Below, in pieces: positions 8,721-18,200 of a stretch of 64,000 nucleotides of DNA. The number at the start of each line of letters is the position of its first letter. The stretch's first letter is position 1. The translations under genes were made by a program, and so were the position numbers. This DNA comes from Alloalcanivorax dieselolei B5 (GTDB lineage Bacteria; Pseudomonadota; Gammaproteobacteria; Pseudomonadales; Alcanivoracaceae): NCBI RefSeq assembly GCF_000300005.1, contig NC_018691.1, forward strand, positions 1,240,001 through 1,304,000. The letters run 5' to 3'. The notes beneath the pieces are model-generated. The model was given only the letters and a program-made list of their open reading frames with translations. It did not search any database and was not told the origin of the DNA.

Positions 8721-9965
8721 ATGGCAAGTCATTCCGCGTATCTGGATGATCGTGAAACCCGCTCACCCGACGAGCGGGCGGCACGGCAATGGGAAGCGCT
8801 GCGCGCGGCGCTGGCCCATGCCAAGGCGCACTCCCGTTATTGGGCCGGTGTGTTGGCCGATATCGATCCCGAGGCGATTCAAGGCCCGGCGGACCTGGCC
8901 CGGATTCCACTGACACGCAAATCCGATATCCCGACGATCCAGGCACAGGGAGTATTGGGCGGCATGGAAGCGGCGCCCATGGGTGAGCTGTCGCGGATTT
9001 TTCTGTCGCCAGGGCCGATTTACGAAGCCAGCGAGGCGATTACGGATTTCTGGCGCTTTGGCCGCGCCATGTGGGCGTCGGGCATGCGCCCCGGCGCTTT
9101 GGTGCACAATACTTTTTCTTATCACCTCACCCCCGCCGGCATGATGGTGGACAGCGGCGCCCGGGCGATTGGCTGTTCGGTATTTCCCGCCGGCGTCGGC
9201 AACACCGAAATCCAGCTCGATGCCATCCAGCAACTGCGCCCGAGCTACTACGGCGGCACGCCGTCGTTTCTGAAAATGCTGCTGGACAAGGGGCGTGAAC
9301 TGGGCAAGGACACCAGTTCTCTGGTGGCGGCTTCGGTGGGCGGCGAACCGCTCAGCAGCAGCCTGCGTCAGGAAGTGGAAGCGCAGGGCGTCAAGGTGTC
9401 GCAGAGTTTCGGAACCGCCGAGTTGGGCCTGGTGGCCTATGAGTCGGAGGCGCGTGAAGGCCTTATCGCCGACGAGGACGTATTGATCGAAGTGGTGCGT
9501 CCGGGTAGCGGGGATCCGTTACCGGATGGCGAGGTCGGTGAGATGGTGGTGACCGTGCTGCGCAATGCCAGCTTCCCGATGATCCGCATCGCCACCGGTG
9601 ATATGACCGCGATCATGCCCGGCGCCAGCTCGTGCGGGCGTACCGCGCCACGTATCAAAGGCTGGATGGGCCGGGCCGATCAGCGTACCAAGATCAAGGG
9701 TATGTTCGTGGCGCCGGAGCAGATCAACCAACTGATGCAGCGGCACCCGGAAATCCAGCGGGCCCGTCTGGTGGTGACGCGGGAAAACGAGCAGGATCGC
9801 ATGGTGCTGTCGGCGGAATGCGAGAGCAGCGATAGCGCCTTCGCAGAGAACGTCACCGAAACCCTGCAGGTGGTGACCAAACTGCGCGGTAGCGTGGAGC
9901 TGGTGGCACCGGGCTCGCTGCCGAATGACGGCAAGGTGATCGCCGATGAGCGGCGGTTCGACTGA
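8721..9965 (+). CDS. Phenylacetate-CoA ligase-like adenylate-forming enzyme
   Basis: A 414-residue PaaK-type AMP-dependent ligase. Visible features are the N-terminal ALAHAKAHSRYWAG segment typical of PaaK proteins, the SFGTAELGLVAYESE motif near residue 230, and the C-terminal KIKGMFVAPEQI region near residue 325. It presumably forms an acyl- or aryl-CoA thioester. With the long-chain-type synthetase at the start of the cluster, this makes two different CoA ligases bracketing one ABC importer. The start follows AGGAGG by a normal distance. The substrate is not deducible from sequence. Confidence 0.8.
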   Translation: MASHSAYLDDRETRSPDERAARQWEALRAALAHAKAHSRYWAGVLADIDPEAIQGPADLARIPLTRKSDIPTIQAQGVLGGMEAAPMGELSRIFLSPGPIYEASEAITDFWRFGRAMWASGMRPGALVHNTFSYHLTPAGMMVDSGARAIGCSVFPAGVGNTEIQLDAIQQLRPSYYGGTPSFLKMLLDKGRELGKDTSSLVAASVGGEPLSSSLRQEVEAQGVKVSQSFGTAELGLVAYESEAREGLIADEDVLIEVVRPGSGDPLPDGEVGEMVVTVLRNASFPMIRIATGDMTAIMPGASSCGRTAPRIKGWMGRADQRTKIKGMFVAPEQINQLMQRHPEIQRARLVVTRENEQDRMVLSAECESSDSAFAENVTETLQVVTKLRGSVELVAPGSLPNDGKVIADERRFD

Positions 9966-10012
9966 GAGGCTTTAGTGCTTCGTAGCCGGGTCTTGCTTGT
10001 CCCCCGAGGTGT

Positions 10013-10176
10013 CCATGACCCGCCGTGAATACGTCCCTGAAGCTGGGTATTTCAGAGCTCGAAGAGTGTCGCCGGTCAGAGTCTTCCAGGACCGTGTTTG
10101 GCCAGGGATGGCCAAACCCGAGCTTACAGGGATGTACTTGTAGCGTGTCCTGAAAGACTCTGGCCGGCGACACTCC
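10013..10176. repeat. MITE-like / extragenic inverted-repeat element
   Basis: The arms GAGTGTCGCCGG... (10064-10092) and ...CCGGCGACACTC (10147-10175) are imperfect reverse complements of 29 bp. Inside them is GTTTGGCC-aggga-tGGCCAAAC. A second motif, CCGCCGTGAATACGTCCCTG (10020-10039), lies just outside. No transposase is present. The element fills the gap between the convergent PaaK-like ligase and the sigma-54 activator and may form a large cruciform or terminator. Confidence 0.6.
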
Positions 10177-10233
10177 CCTGCTGGAAAAACTTCCCACTGA
10201 ACCCTGATTAACCTGATTTTGGGGACTGTCAGG

Positions 10234-12189
10234 CTAACCGTCCCGCTGATTCGGCGGTGTCAGTCCGTGCTTGCGCATACGACGGTAGACGGTGGGACGG
10301 GATACGCCCAGTTCCCGGGCCACTGCGCTGATCATCCAGTGGTGCCGTTTCAGGATCGACAGCAGGCCGGCGCGTTGCGGGTCACCATCGTCGTCATCCT
10401 CCGTGCTGGCCGGCGTGGTGCCGGGGCCGATCACCTGGGCCAGACACTCTTCCGGCAGATCGTTCACCGTGATTTGCTCGCCGTCACAAGTGGCCTCGGC
10501 AAAGTTCAGGGCGTTCACCAACTGACGGATATTGCCGGGCCAGGGGCAGGCCAGCAGGGCACTCATGGCGTCCGCGCGCAACTGCAGTCGTGGTTGCCCG
10601 ACGGCGCGGGCCAGTTGCGCCATCACCGAGACGATCACATGTTGTTTGTCCGCCCGTTCCCTGAGTGCCGGCAGCCGCAGCGTAGCGCCGTTGAGCCGGT
10701 AGTAAAGATCCTCGCGAAAATGGCCGTCGGCGATCAATCTGGCCGGATCCCGGTGAGTGGCGGCGATCACCCGGCAGTCCACTGATATTGGCCGCTCCGA
10801 GCCCAGTGGCAGCACTTCCCCTTCCGCCAGTACCCTGAGCAGCCGGGTCTGCAACGTCAACGGCATGTCGCCGATTTCGTCCAGGAACAAGGTGCCGCCG
10901 TGGGCTTGCTGGATCAGGCCGCGCATGCCCTTGGCCCGGGCGCCGGTGAAGGTGCCCGGGCTGTAGCCGAACAATTCGCTTTCGATCAGAGATTCGGGGA
11001 TAGCGGCGCAGTTCACCGCCACGAACGGTTTGTGCCGGCGCGGCCCGGCGTCGTGAATGGCCCGTGCCAGCACCTCCTTGCCGGTGCCGGTTTCCCCCAG
11101 GATCAACAGGCTCACATCCCGTTGCCGCAGACGCTTGGCCAGCTTCAGGGTGCGGCGCATGGCCGGATCGTCGGCCGCCAGGCGGTCCAGTTCCGGTACC
11201 GGCTCTTCCGGGATCAGCGCTTGCGGCGCGGCGGGCCGGGCCGGCCGGCGTGGCTCAATCAGGCTGCCGAACAGGGTGCTGCCGAGAGCCTGTACCCGAA
11301 AGGCGCGCACCTGGTCCTCGCAGGCATAGGGGATGGACCAGATATCCCGGGCATCACAATCAAACAACTCCGGCAGGGCGACATCGCCGTCGTCCGTGCG
11401 CGCCCGCGCCAGCAGATGCCGGCCGACGCCGTTGGCGGCGAGTACCCGGCCGTCGCCGTCGAGAGCGAACAGATACTGGCCGTTGACCTGCACCAGCTCC
11501 CGTGAGGTATCGCAACGGAACACGGTGTGGTGGCGGTAAAGGCGCAGGAAGTAAGCGTCCTCGATCATGCGAGCGTACAGGCGGATCAAGTGCAGGGCGA
11601 AATTCTGGCTGTCCCGGGTCGGCGCGGAATCCAGAGCGGAAATGTCCAGCACCGCCAGTAGGCGACCCTGGGGATCGGTGATCGGCGCCGAGGTGCAGGT
11701 GAGGTCGATGTGGGTGGCGTCGAAGTGATCCTGGCGATGGCAGGTGAGCGCTTCGACTTCGCGGATGCAGGTGCCCACGGCGCAGGTGCCGGCATGGTGT
11801 TCGTTCCAGTCGGCGCCGAGATAGAGTCCTGCCTGGCGCAGCCGCTGGTCATGTCGGCGGTCACCCAGGAATTGCACGGTAATGCCGCGCTGATCGGTGA
11901 GCAGCAGCACATAGCCGAGCCGTGCGATCTGACCATACAACTGCTCGACGCCGGCCCGGGCCACATTGAGAAACTCGTCGGCGCTTTCCTGATGTTCCCG
12001 CAGGGTCTGATGGGTAACGATACGGGCCGGGCGGGGCCGCGCCGGATCCAGGCCGTATTCCTCGATACAGCGTTTCCAGGACCGGGCGATCATGGCGTCG
12101 CCAGGGGACACGGTGGGGCGATAGCCGCCGTCCGCGTATCGCAGAATGTCGTCGATATGGCGACGTTGTTGCGCGTGCAGGCTGCTCAT
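10234..12189 (-). CDS. Sigma-54-dependent activator, AcoR-like
   Basis: A 651-residue enhancer-binding protein. An N-terminal GAF-type sensor region occupies about residues 80-210. The AAA+ sigma-54 interaction domain has Walker A GETGTGKE at 365-372 and Walker B TLFLDEIGD at about 433-441. A Fis-type helix-turn-helix closes the protein (SAVARELGVSRPTVYRRMRKHGL). The sigma-54-contacting loop reads GTFTGA (412-417) instead of GAFTGA. The architecture matches the acetoin-catabolism regulator AcoR and relatives. It is divergent from the monooxygenase/SDR genes, whose upstream region has a sigma-54 promoter and a palindrome, so it very likely activates them. Confidence 0.9.
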   Translation of the reverse strand: MSSLHAQQRRHIDDILRYADGGYRPTVSPGDAMIARSWKRCIEEYGLDPARPRPARIVTHQTLREHQESADEFLNVARAGVEQLYGQIARLGYVLLLTDQRGITVQFLGDRRHDQRLRQAGLYLGADWNEHHAGTCAVGTCIREVEALTCHRQDHFDATHIDLTCTSAPITDPQGRLLAVLDISALDSAPTRDSQNFALHLIRLYARMIEDAYFLRLYRHHTVFRCDTSRELVQVNGQYLFALDGDGRVLAANGVGRHLLARARTDDGDVALPELFDCDARDIWSIPYACEDQVRAFRVQALGSTLFGSLIEPRRPARPAAPQALIPEEPVPELDRLAADDPAMRRTLKLAKRLRQRDVSLLILGETGTGKEVLARAIHDAGPRRHKPFVAVNCAAIPESLIESELFGYSPGTFTGARAKGMRGLIQQAHGGTLFLDEIGDMPLTLQTRLLRVLAEGEVLPLGSERPISVDCRVIAATHRDPARLIADGHFREDLYYRLNGATLRLPALRERADKQHVIVSVMAQLARAVGQPRLQLRADAMSALLACPWPGNIRQLVNALNFAEATCDGEQITVNDLPEECLAQVIGPGTTPASTEDDDDGDPQRAGLLSILKRHHWMISAVARELGVSRPTVYRRMRKHGLTPPNQRDG

Positions 12190-12296
12190 GCCCGGGCCTC
12201 CGCGGTGGATTGTTGTTCTGTTTTTTGCCTGGAATTCAGACTAGCCCCATGGCCCTGGCGGCTCCATCCGACTTGAGTACTAAATACACCCCGTGG

Positions 12297-12314
12297 ACGT
12301 TACACCTGTAACGT
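12297..12314. promoter_or_regulatory. Putative upstream activating site for the sigma-54 activator
   Basis: ACGTTACacctGTAACGT is a perfect inverted repeat with a 4-bp centre, about 135 bp upstream of the -24 element. Further half-site-like sequences follow (CGTAA at 12311 and GTTACG around 12330). Position and symmetry fit a Fis-type enhancer-binding-protein site. Binding by the adjacent regulator is inferred. Confidence 0.6.
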
Positions 12315-12447
12315 AAAGCGTTGCGCACCGTTACGCCTGAGAAGGCCATGAAGCCCCTCCAAAAGATGTTGCCCTGTACCCGGTTCCAATGAAAATTCTT
12401 TTCCGAATCAAAGCTCTAAAAGCGAATTGGCGGCCATGTCGGGAGAT

Positions 12448-12462
12448 TGGCACGGCTTCTGC
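12448..12462 (+). promoter_or_regulatory. Sigma-54 (-24/-12) promoter of the monooxygenase-SDR operon
   Basis: TGGCACG-N4-CTGC matches the sigma-54 consensus TGGCACG-N4-TTGC with one mismatch. Transcription would start near 12474, leaving a leader of about 80 nt before the ATG at 12552. The divergent sigma-54 activator gene makes the assignment strong. Confidence 0.75.
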
Positions 12463-12551
12463 TCTTGTCCCCGCATCCGTCCCTGTGTCCGCATCGACCG
12501 CGACGCCGGTGGCGGAAAACGAACAACAACAACGCATGCGAGGAGCAAATC

Positions 12552-14351
12552 ATGAGCAATGCAAAAACGCCGAACCATCAAGTGGAACACTGGCTTGGCG
12601 AATGGGAGCGTACCCTGCGCGGCGACGATCCCACCGCCGCCGCCGAACTGTTCGAGCAAAACGGTTACTGGCGCGATCTGGTGTCCTTCACCTGGAACAT
12701 CAAAACGGTGGAGGGACACGCTGCTCTGCGCGATATGATTGGTGCCACCGTCGCCAACACCCAACCCTTCGACTGGAACCTGGCCGGTGACGCCCGGGAG
12801 GAAAACGGCGTGGTGGAAGCCTGGATTACTTTCCAGACCGCGGTGGGACGAGGCCATGGCCACCTGCGTCTGCGTGAGGGCAAGGCCTGGACTCTGCTGA
12901 CCACGCTAAAGGAACTGCGGGACTATCCGGAGCAACGTAACGATCTGCGGCCCAAGGGCGCCCGCCATGGCGTGTTCAAGAACCGTAAAAGCTGGCTGGA
13001 GGAACGCCGCGAGGAGGAAGCGGAGCTGGGTTACAGTCGCCAGCCTTATTGCGTGGTCATTGGTGGCGGCCAGGGCGGTATCGGTCTGGCGGCGCGTCTG
13101 CGGCAGTTGAATGTCCCCACCATCGTGGTGGAAAAGAACCCGCGCCCCGGGGATTCCTGGCGCAACCGCTACAAGTCCCTGTGTCTGCACGATCCGGTCT
13201 GGTATGACCACATGCCGTACCTGCCGTTTCCTGATCACTGGCCGGTGTTTTCGCCCAAGGACAAGATCGGCGATTGGCTGGAGATGTATACCCGGATCAT
13301 GGAGATCAACTACTGGGGTTCCACTGAATGCACCGGTGCTCGCTATGACGAGCAGGCCGGTGAATGGGTGGTGGACGTGAATCGTGATGGTGAGCGCGTC
13401 ACCTTGCGTCCGCAACAGCTGGTGCTGGCCACCGGCATGTCGGGCATGCCCAATGTGCCGGAAATCCCGGGCATGGAAGACTTTCAGGGCGAGCAGCATC
13501 ACTCCAGCAAGCACCCCGGCGGCGAAGCCTATGCCGGCAAGAAATGCGTGGTGCTGGGCGCCAATAACTCGGCCCACGACATTTGCGCGGCCCTGTGGGA
13601 ACACGGCGCCGACGTCACCATGGTGCAACGCTCTTCCACCCACGTGATCAAATCGGAAACACTGATGGAGCTGGTGCTGGGGCCGTTGTACTCCGAAGAG
13701 GCGGTGAATAACGGTATCACTACGGAAATGGCGGACATGACCTTCGCCTCCATTCCCTACAAAGTGATGCCGCAGTTTCATGTTCCGGTTTATGAACAGG
13801 TGGCGGAGAAGGACGCGGATTTCTACCGCCGTCTGCGCGACGCTGGTTTCATGCTGGACTTCGGCGACGACGGTTCCGGCCTGTTCATGAAATATCTGCG
13901 CCGCGGCTCCGGCTATTACATCGATGTGGGCGCCTGCGAGCTGGTGGCCAACGGTGATATCAAATTGAGAAGCGGTGTCGGCATCGAGCGCATCAATGCG
14001 CATTCGGTGACGCTGACCGACGGTTCCGAGTTGCCGGCGGATCTGATCGTCTACGCCACCGGTTATGGCTCCATGAACGGCTGGGCGGCGCGCATCATTT
14101 CCCAGGAAGTGGCGGACAAAGTGGGTAAATGTTGGGGTATGGGTTCGGACACCACCAAGGACCCGGGCCCCTGGGAAGGCGAATTGCGCAATATGTGGAA
14201 GCCCACCCGGCAGCAGGCGCTCTGGTTCCATGGCGGCAATCTGCACCAGTCCCGGTTTTACTCGCAGTTCCTGGCGCTGCAATTGAAAGCACGGATGGAA
14301 GGCCTGGACACGCCGGTGTATGGCCAGCAGGAAGTGCATCATCTGGCTTGA
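12552..14351 (+). CDS. Flavin-containing monooxygenase with N-terminal NTF2/SnoaL-like domain
   Basis: A 599-residue fusion. Residues ~10-125 look like a SnoaL/NTF2-like alpha+beta barrel (WLGEWERTL...AAELFEQNGYWRDLVSFTW). From about 165 comes a class-B flavoprotein monooxygenase: FAD site GGGQGGIGLAARL (171-183), an FMO fingerprint-like FQGEQHHSSKHP near 311-322, and an NADPH site GANNSAHDI near 337. It probably oxygenates a carbonyl, amine or sulfur compound using NADPH and O2. ATG 12552 was chosen because AGGAG precedes it; a longer open frame upstream lacks coding character and would run through the promoter. It is probably co-transcribed with the SDR downstream. Confidence 0.88.
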   Translation: MSNAKTPNHQVEHWLGEWERTLRGDDPTAAAELFEQNGYWRDLVSFTWNIKTVEGHAALRDMIGATVANTQPFDWNLAGDAREENGVVEAWITFQTAVGRGHGHLRLREGKAWTLLTTLKELRDYPEQRNDLRPKGARHGVFKNRKSWLEERREEEAELGYSRQPYCVVIGGGQGGIGLAARLRQLNVPTIVVEKNPRPGDSWRNRYKSLCLHDPVWYDHMPYLPFPDHWPVFSPKDKIGDWLEMYTRIMEINYWGSTECTGARYDEQAGEWVVDVNRDGERVTLRPQQLVLATGMSGMPNVPEIPGMEDFQGEQHHSSKHPGGEAYAGKKCVVLGANNSAHDICAALWEHGADVTMVQRSSTHVIKSETLMELVLGPLYSEEAVNNGITTEMADMTFASIPYKVMPQFHVPVYEQVAEKDADFYRRLRDAGFMLDFGDDGSGLFMKYLRRGSGYYIDVGACELVANGDIKLRSGVGIERINAHSVTLTDGSELPADLIVYATGYGSMNGWAARIISQEVADKVGKCWGMGSDTTKDPGPWEGELRNMWKPTRQQALWFHGGNLHQSRFYSQFLALQLKARMEGLDTPVYGQQEVHHLA

Positions 14352-14427
14352 TTGATTTGCGTCAGCGGCGGGCGGGCCTGTCCCGCCTATGCTGAACGCC
14401 GGAACTCATTGAACAGGAGCAGCGATC

Positions 14428-15204
14428 ATGGAATTGAAAGGAAAAGTCGCCCTGGTCACCGGCGGTGGCCGGGGTATCGGGCAGGGGATTGCCCTGGCGT
14501 TGGCCGGTGCCGGCGCGGACGTGGCGGTGGCGGATCTGGATCTGGCCATTGCCGAGGAAACCGCCGCCAAGGTGGAGGCCGTGGGGCGACGTAGCGTGGC
14601 GATTTCCGTCAACGTAGCGCAGCCGGATTCAGTCCGTGCCATGGTGGAAAAGGTGGAGGCGGAGTTGGGCGGCCTGGACATCGCCGTCAATAACGCCGGC
14701 ATCATCAGTATTCAGTCCATCGAGGAGCTCACCGCCGAGGACTTCGACCGCATCATGGCGGTGAACGCCAAAGGGGTTTTCCTCTGCACCCAGGCCGCGG
14801 TGAGGGTGATGCGGCCGCGACGCTGGGGACGCATCATCAACGTGGCCTCCATCGCCGGCAAGATCGGCTTCCCGGATCTGTCCCATTACACCGCGTCCAA
14901 ATTCGCGGTGATCGGCTTCACCAACGCGGTGGCCAAGGAAGTGGCCCTGGACGGCATCACCGTCAACGCGCTGTGCCCGGGCATCGTTGGCACCGGCATG
15001 TGGCGTGGCGAGGATGGCCTGGCCGGGCGCTGGCGGGAAGAAGGGGAGAGCGAGGAGGCATCCTGGGCCCGTCACCAGAAAACCCTGCTGCCCCAGGGCG
15101 TGGCGCAAACCCCGGAAGATATGGGGCAACTGGCGGTGTACCTGGCCTGTGCCGAACACGTCACCGGCCAGGCTATCGCCGTGGACGGGGGCTGTACGCT
15201 CTAG
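14428..15204 (+). CDS. Short-chain dehydrogenase/reductase (SDR)
   Basis: A 258-residue classical SDR. The cofactor motif TGGGRGIG is at residues 11-18, NNAG at 88-91, and the catalytic triad is Ser141, Tyr154 and Lys158 (YTASK). It probably interconverts an alcohol and a ketone with NAD(P). An acidic residue at the end of the second strand (VADLD) favours NAD(H). It lies 76 bp after the monooxygenase, likely under the same sigma-54 promoter, suggesting an alcohol-to-ketone-to-ester (or reverse) route. Its stop overlaps the convergent guanidine carboxylase stop by 4 bp. Confidence 0.85.
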   Translation: MELKGKVALVTGGGRGIGQGIALALAGAGADVAVADLDLAIAEETAAKVEAVGRRSVAISVNVAQPDSVRAMVEKVEAELGGLDIAVNNAGIISIQSIEELTAEDFDRIMAVNAKGVFLCTQAAVRVMRPRRWGRIINVASIAGKIGFPDLSHYTASKFAVIGFTNAVAKEVALDGITVNALCPGIVGTGMWRGEDGLAGRWREEGESEEASWARHQKTLLPQGVAQTPEDMGQLAVYLACAEHVTGQAIAVDGGCTL

Positions 15205-18200
15205 CCCAGCACCATGATCGCCTGGCCGGCATTGATCTGCTGGCCTTCCTGGCGCGCTATATGCAGCACCTGGCCGGCTTCCGGGGCGGTGACTTCGATC
15301 TCCATCTTCATGGATTCCAGGATTGCCACCACCTGGCCGGCTTCCACATTGTCGCCCTCGGCCACGTTGAGCTGCCAGATGTTGCCGGCGGTGGGGGATT
15401 CCACCGGCGTGCCTTCCGGCAGGCCGTCGCCGTCATCGCCGTCCAGATCCTGTTGCGACTCGAAATGAATCTGGCCGCTTTCCACCCAGCGTTGCAGTTC
15501 CTCGTCAAAGGCCCGGTTCCGCTTCCCGGTGAAGGCGCGGATGCTGTCGTCATTGCGCTGCAGAAAATCCTGATAAGCATTGAGACTGAATGTGGTCTCT
15601 TCCACCTTCAGCGGGTAGTCGCCTTTGGGGAAGTCCCGGCGGATCTGCTGCAGTTCCCCGGCGCTGACTTCGTAAAAACGAATCTGATCGAAAAACCGTA
15701 ACAGCCAGGGTTTGGTGAACGCCTCGGTGGTGCGATAGCGGTTCCACATTTGCAGGGTACGGCCGACGAACTGATACCCCCCCGGGCCTTCCATGCCGTA
15801 CACACATAAATAGGAGCCGCCGATGCCGACGGAGTTTTCCGCGGTCCAGGTGCGTGCCGGATTGTATTTGGTGGTGACCAGCCGGTGACGGGGATCGTAA
15901 GGCGTCGCCACCGGGGCGCCCAGGTAAACATCGCCCAGCCCCATTACCACGTAGCTGGCCTCGAACAGAATCCGCTTCACCTCGTCGATGCTGTCGAGGC
16001 CGTTGATGCGGCGGATGAATTCGATATTGCTCGGACACCAGGGTGCGTCCTTGCGCACCGATTGCATGTATTTCCAGATCGCCAGCCGGCAGGCCTCGTC
16101 GTCCCAGCTCAGTGGCAGATGAACGATACGTGACGGCACTTGCAAATCATCCTGTTGCTGCAAGGACAGTTCCGCTTCCTTCAATAGCGTCAACAGGGTG
16201 TTGCGTGGCAGCTGCCGTGGATCGAAGTGAATCTGCAGGGAACGAATACCCGGGGTCAGTTCCAGCACGCCGTCAATCCGCTGCTGCTCCAGCCACAGCA
16301 TCAGGGCGTGAGCCCGGAAGCGCAGGCGCAAATCCAGTTCCAGCGGGCCGTATTCCACCAGCACATAACGGTCTCCGGCGGCCCGGTAGACCACCTCCAC
16401 ACCGGCCTCTTCCTCCGGCAGGCGGTCCAATACCGGAGTGATCACCGCTGCGGGCTTCACCGCCAGCTCGGGTGCGTCCAGGTGTTGCAGACAGCGGTCC
16501 TGTTCTTCGCACAGGCGGTCCGCGTCTTCCAGGGAGACCGGTTGAAAACGGACTTTATCGCCGGCTTTCAATTGCCCCAGTTTCCACAGGTCGGCTTTGA
16601 TCACCGTGGCCGGGCAGACAAAGCCACCGAGGGACGGACCGTCCGGGCCCAGAATTACCGGCATATCGCCGGTGAAATCAATGGTGCCCACCGCGTAGGC
16701 ATTATCGTGGATGTTGGACGGGTGCATGCCGGCCTCGCCGCCGTCGCTGCGGGCCCATTCCGGTTTCGGCCCCACCAGCCGTACGCCGGTGCGGCTGGAG
16801 TTGTAATGCACCTGCCAATCGCTGGTGAAGAAGGTGGCGATGTCGTTGTCGGTGAAGAAGTCCGGCGCGCCATGGGGGCCGTAGATGACTCGCAGTGTCC
16901 AGGTATCGCGCAGCTTCGGCATCAGCGTTTGCGGCACCTCTACCACGGCTTGCGGTGCCGCGCTGTGCGGGCTCAGATGCAACACATCGCCGGTACGCAG
17001 AGCACGGCCGCCGTGACCACCAAACTGACCCAGCGTAAAGGTGCTGCGTGAACCCAGGTAGGGTTCGCATTGAATGCCACCGTCCACGGCTATGTAAGCG
17101 CGGGCGCCGGTGCCGTTGACCTTGCCCAGCTTCAGCGTCTGGCCGGCCACCACCGTCACCGCCTGGTAGCGGGGCACGGGCTTGCCGTCGAGCGTGGCGC
17201 CCATATCCGCGCCGGTCAGCGCGATCCGGGTGTCGCGGTTGAAGCGCAGGGTCGGGCCATTGAGCGTGCATTCCAGGCCGGCCGCATTATTGTCGTTGCC
17301 AAGCAGCCGGTTCCCGAGCCGGAAGCTCAGGTTATCGAACGGGCCGGACGGCGGCACGCCCACCGGCCAGTAGCCGCCGCGCCCGGGATAATCCTGGACG
17401 GTGGTCAGGGTACCGCCGGCAAGGACATCCAGGGTATCGGGTTGGTAGCGGAAGTCGTTCAGATAGCGGGTGGTCATGCGGCCTTCCCGGAACGCCGGGT
17501 CGGCGAGGATCGCCAGCACATACTGGCGGTTGGTTTCGATGCCTTCCACCAGCGTGTCGCCGAGCGCGTGCTCCAGGGCGGCCAGAGCGCGCTCGCGATC
17601 ATTCTCGTGAACGATGACCTTCGCCAGCATCGGGTCGTACAGCGGGGATACGGTCAGTCCCGCTTCGATCCAATGATCCAGCCGCAACCGCCGGCCGTCC
17701 GCTTCAGGAAAACGCACGGTGGTCAGCAGGCCGGCACTGGGTTGGAAATCCTTATTCGGATCCTCGGCATAGAGACGCACCTGGATCGAATGGCCGCGCG
17801 GCGCGAGATCGCCGGCCAGCCGTTCCAACGGCGGCAGTTCGCCAGCGGCCAGTCGCACCATCCAGGACACCAGATCGACGCCGTACACCTGCTCGGTGAC
17901 ACCGTGTTCCACTTGAAGGCGGGTATTCACTTCAAGGAAATAAAACCGGTTGCTGTCCTGGTCGAGAATAAATTCCACGGTACCGGCGTTGCGGTAGTGC
18001 ACCGCCGACATCAGGCGCCGGGCGGTATCGTGCAAAGTGTGCCGAACGTCTTCGGGAAGATTGGGCGCCGGCGTTTCCTCCACCACTTTTTGATGGCGGC
18101 GTTGGGCGGAGCAGTCACGCTCGCCGAGCGTCACCGCCTGGCCTTTGCCGTCGCCGAACACCTGCACTTCGATGTGGCGGGCGCGCTCGATGTATTTCTC

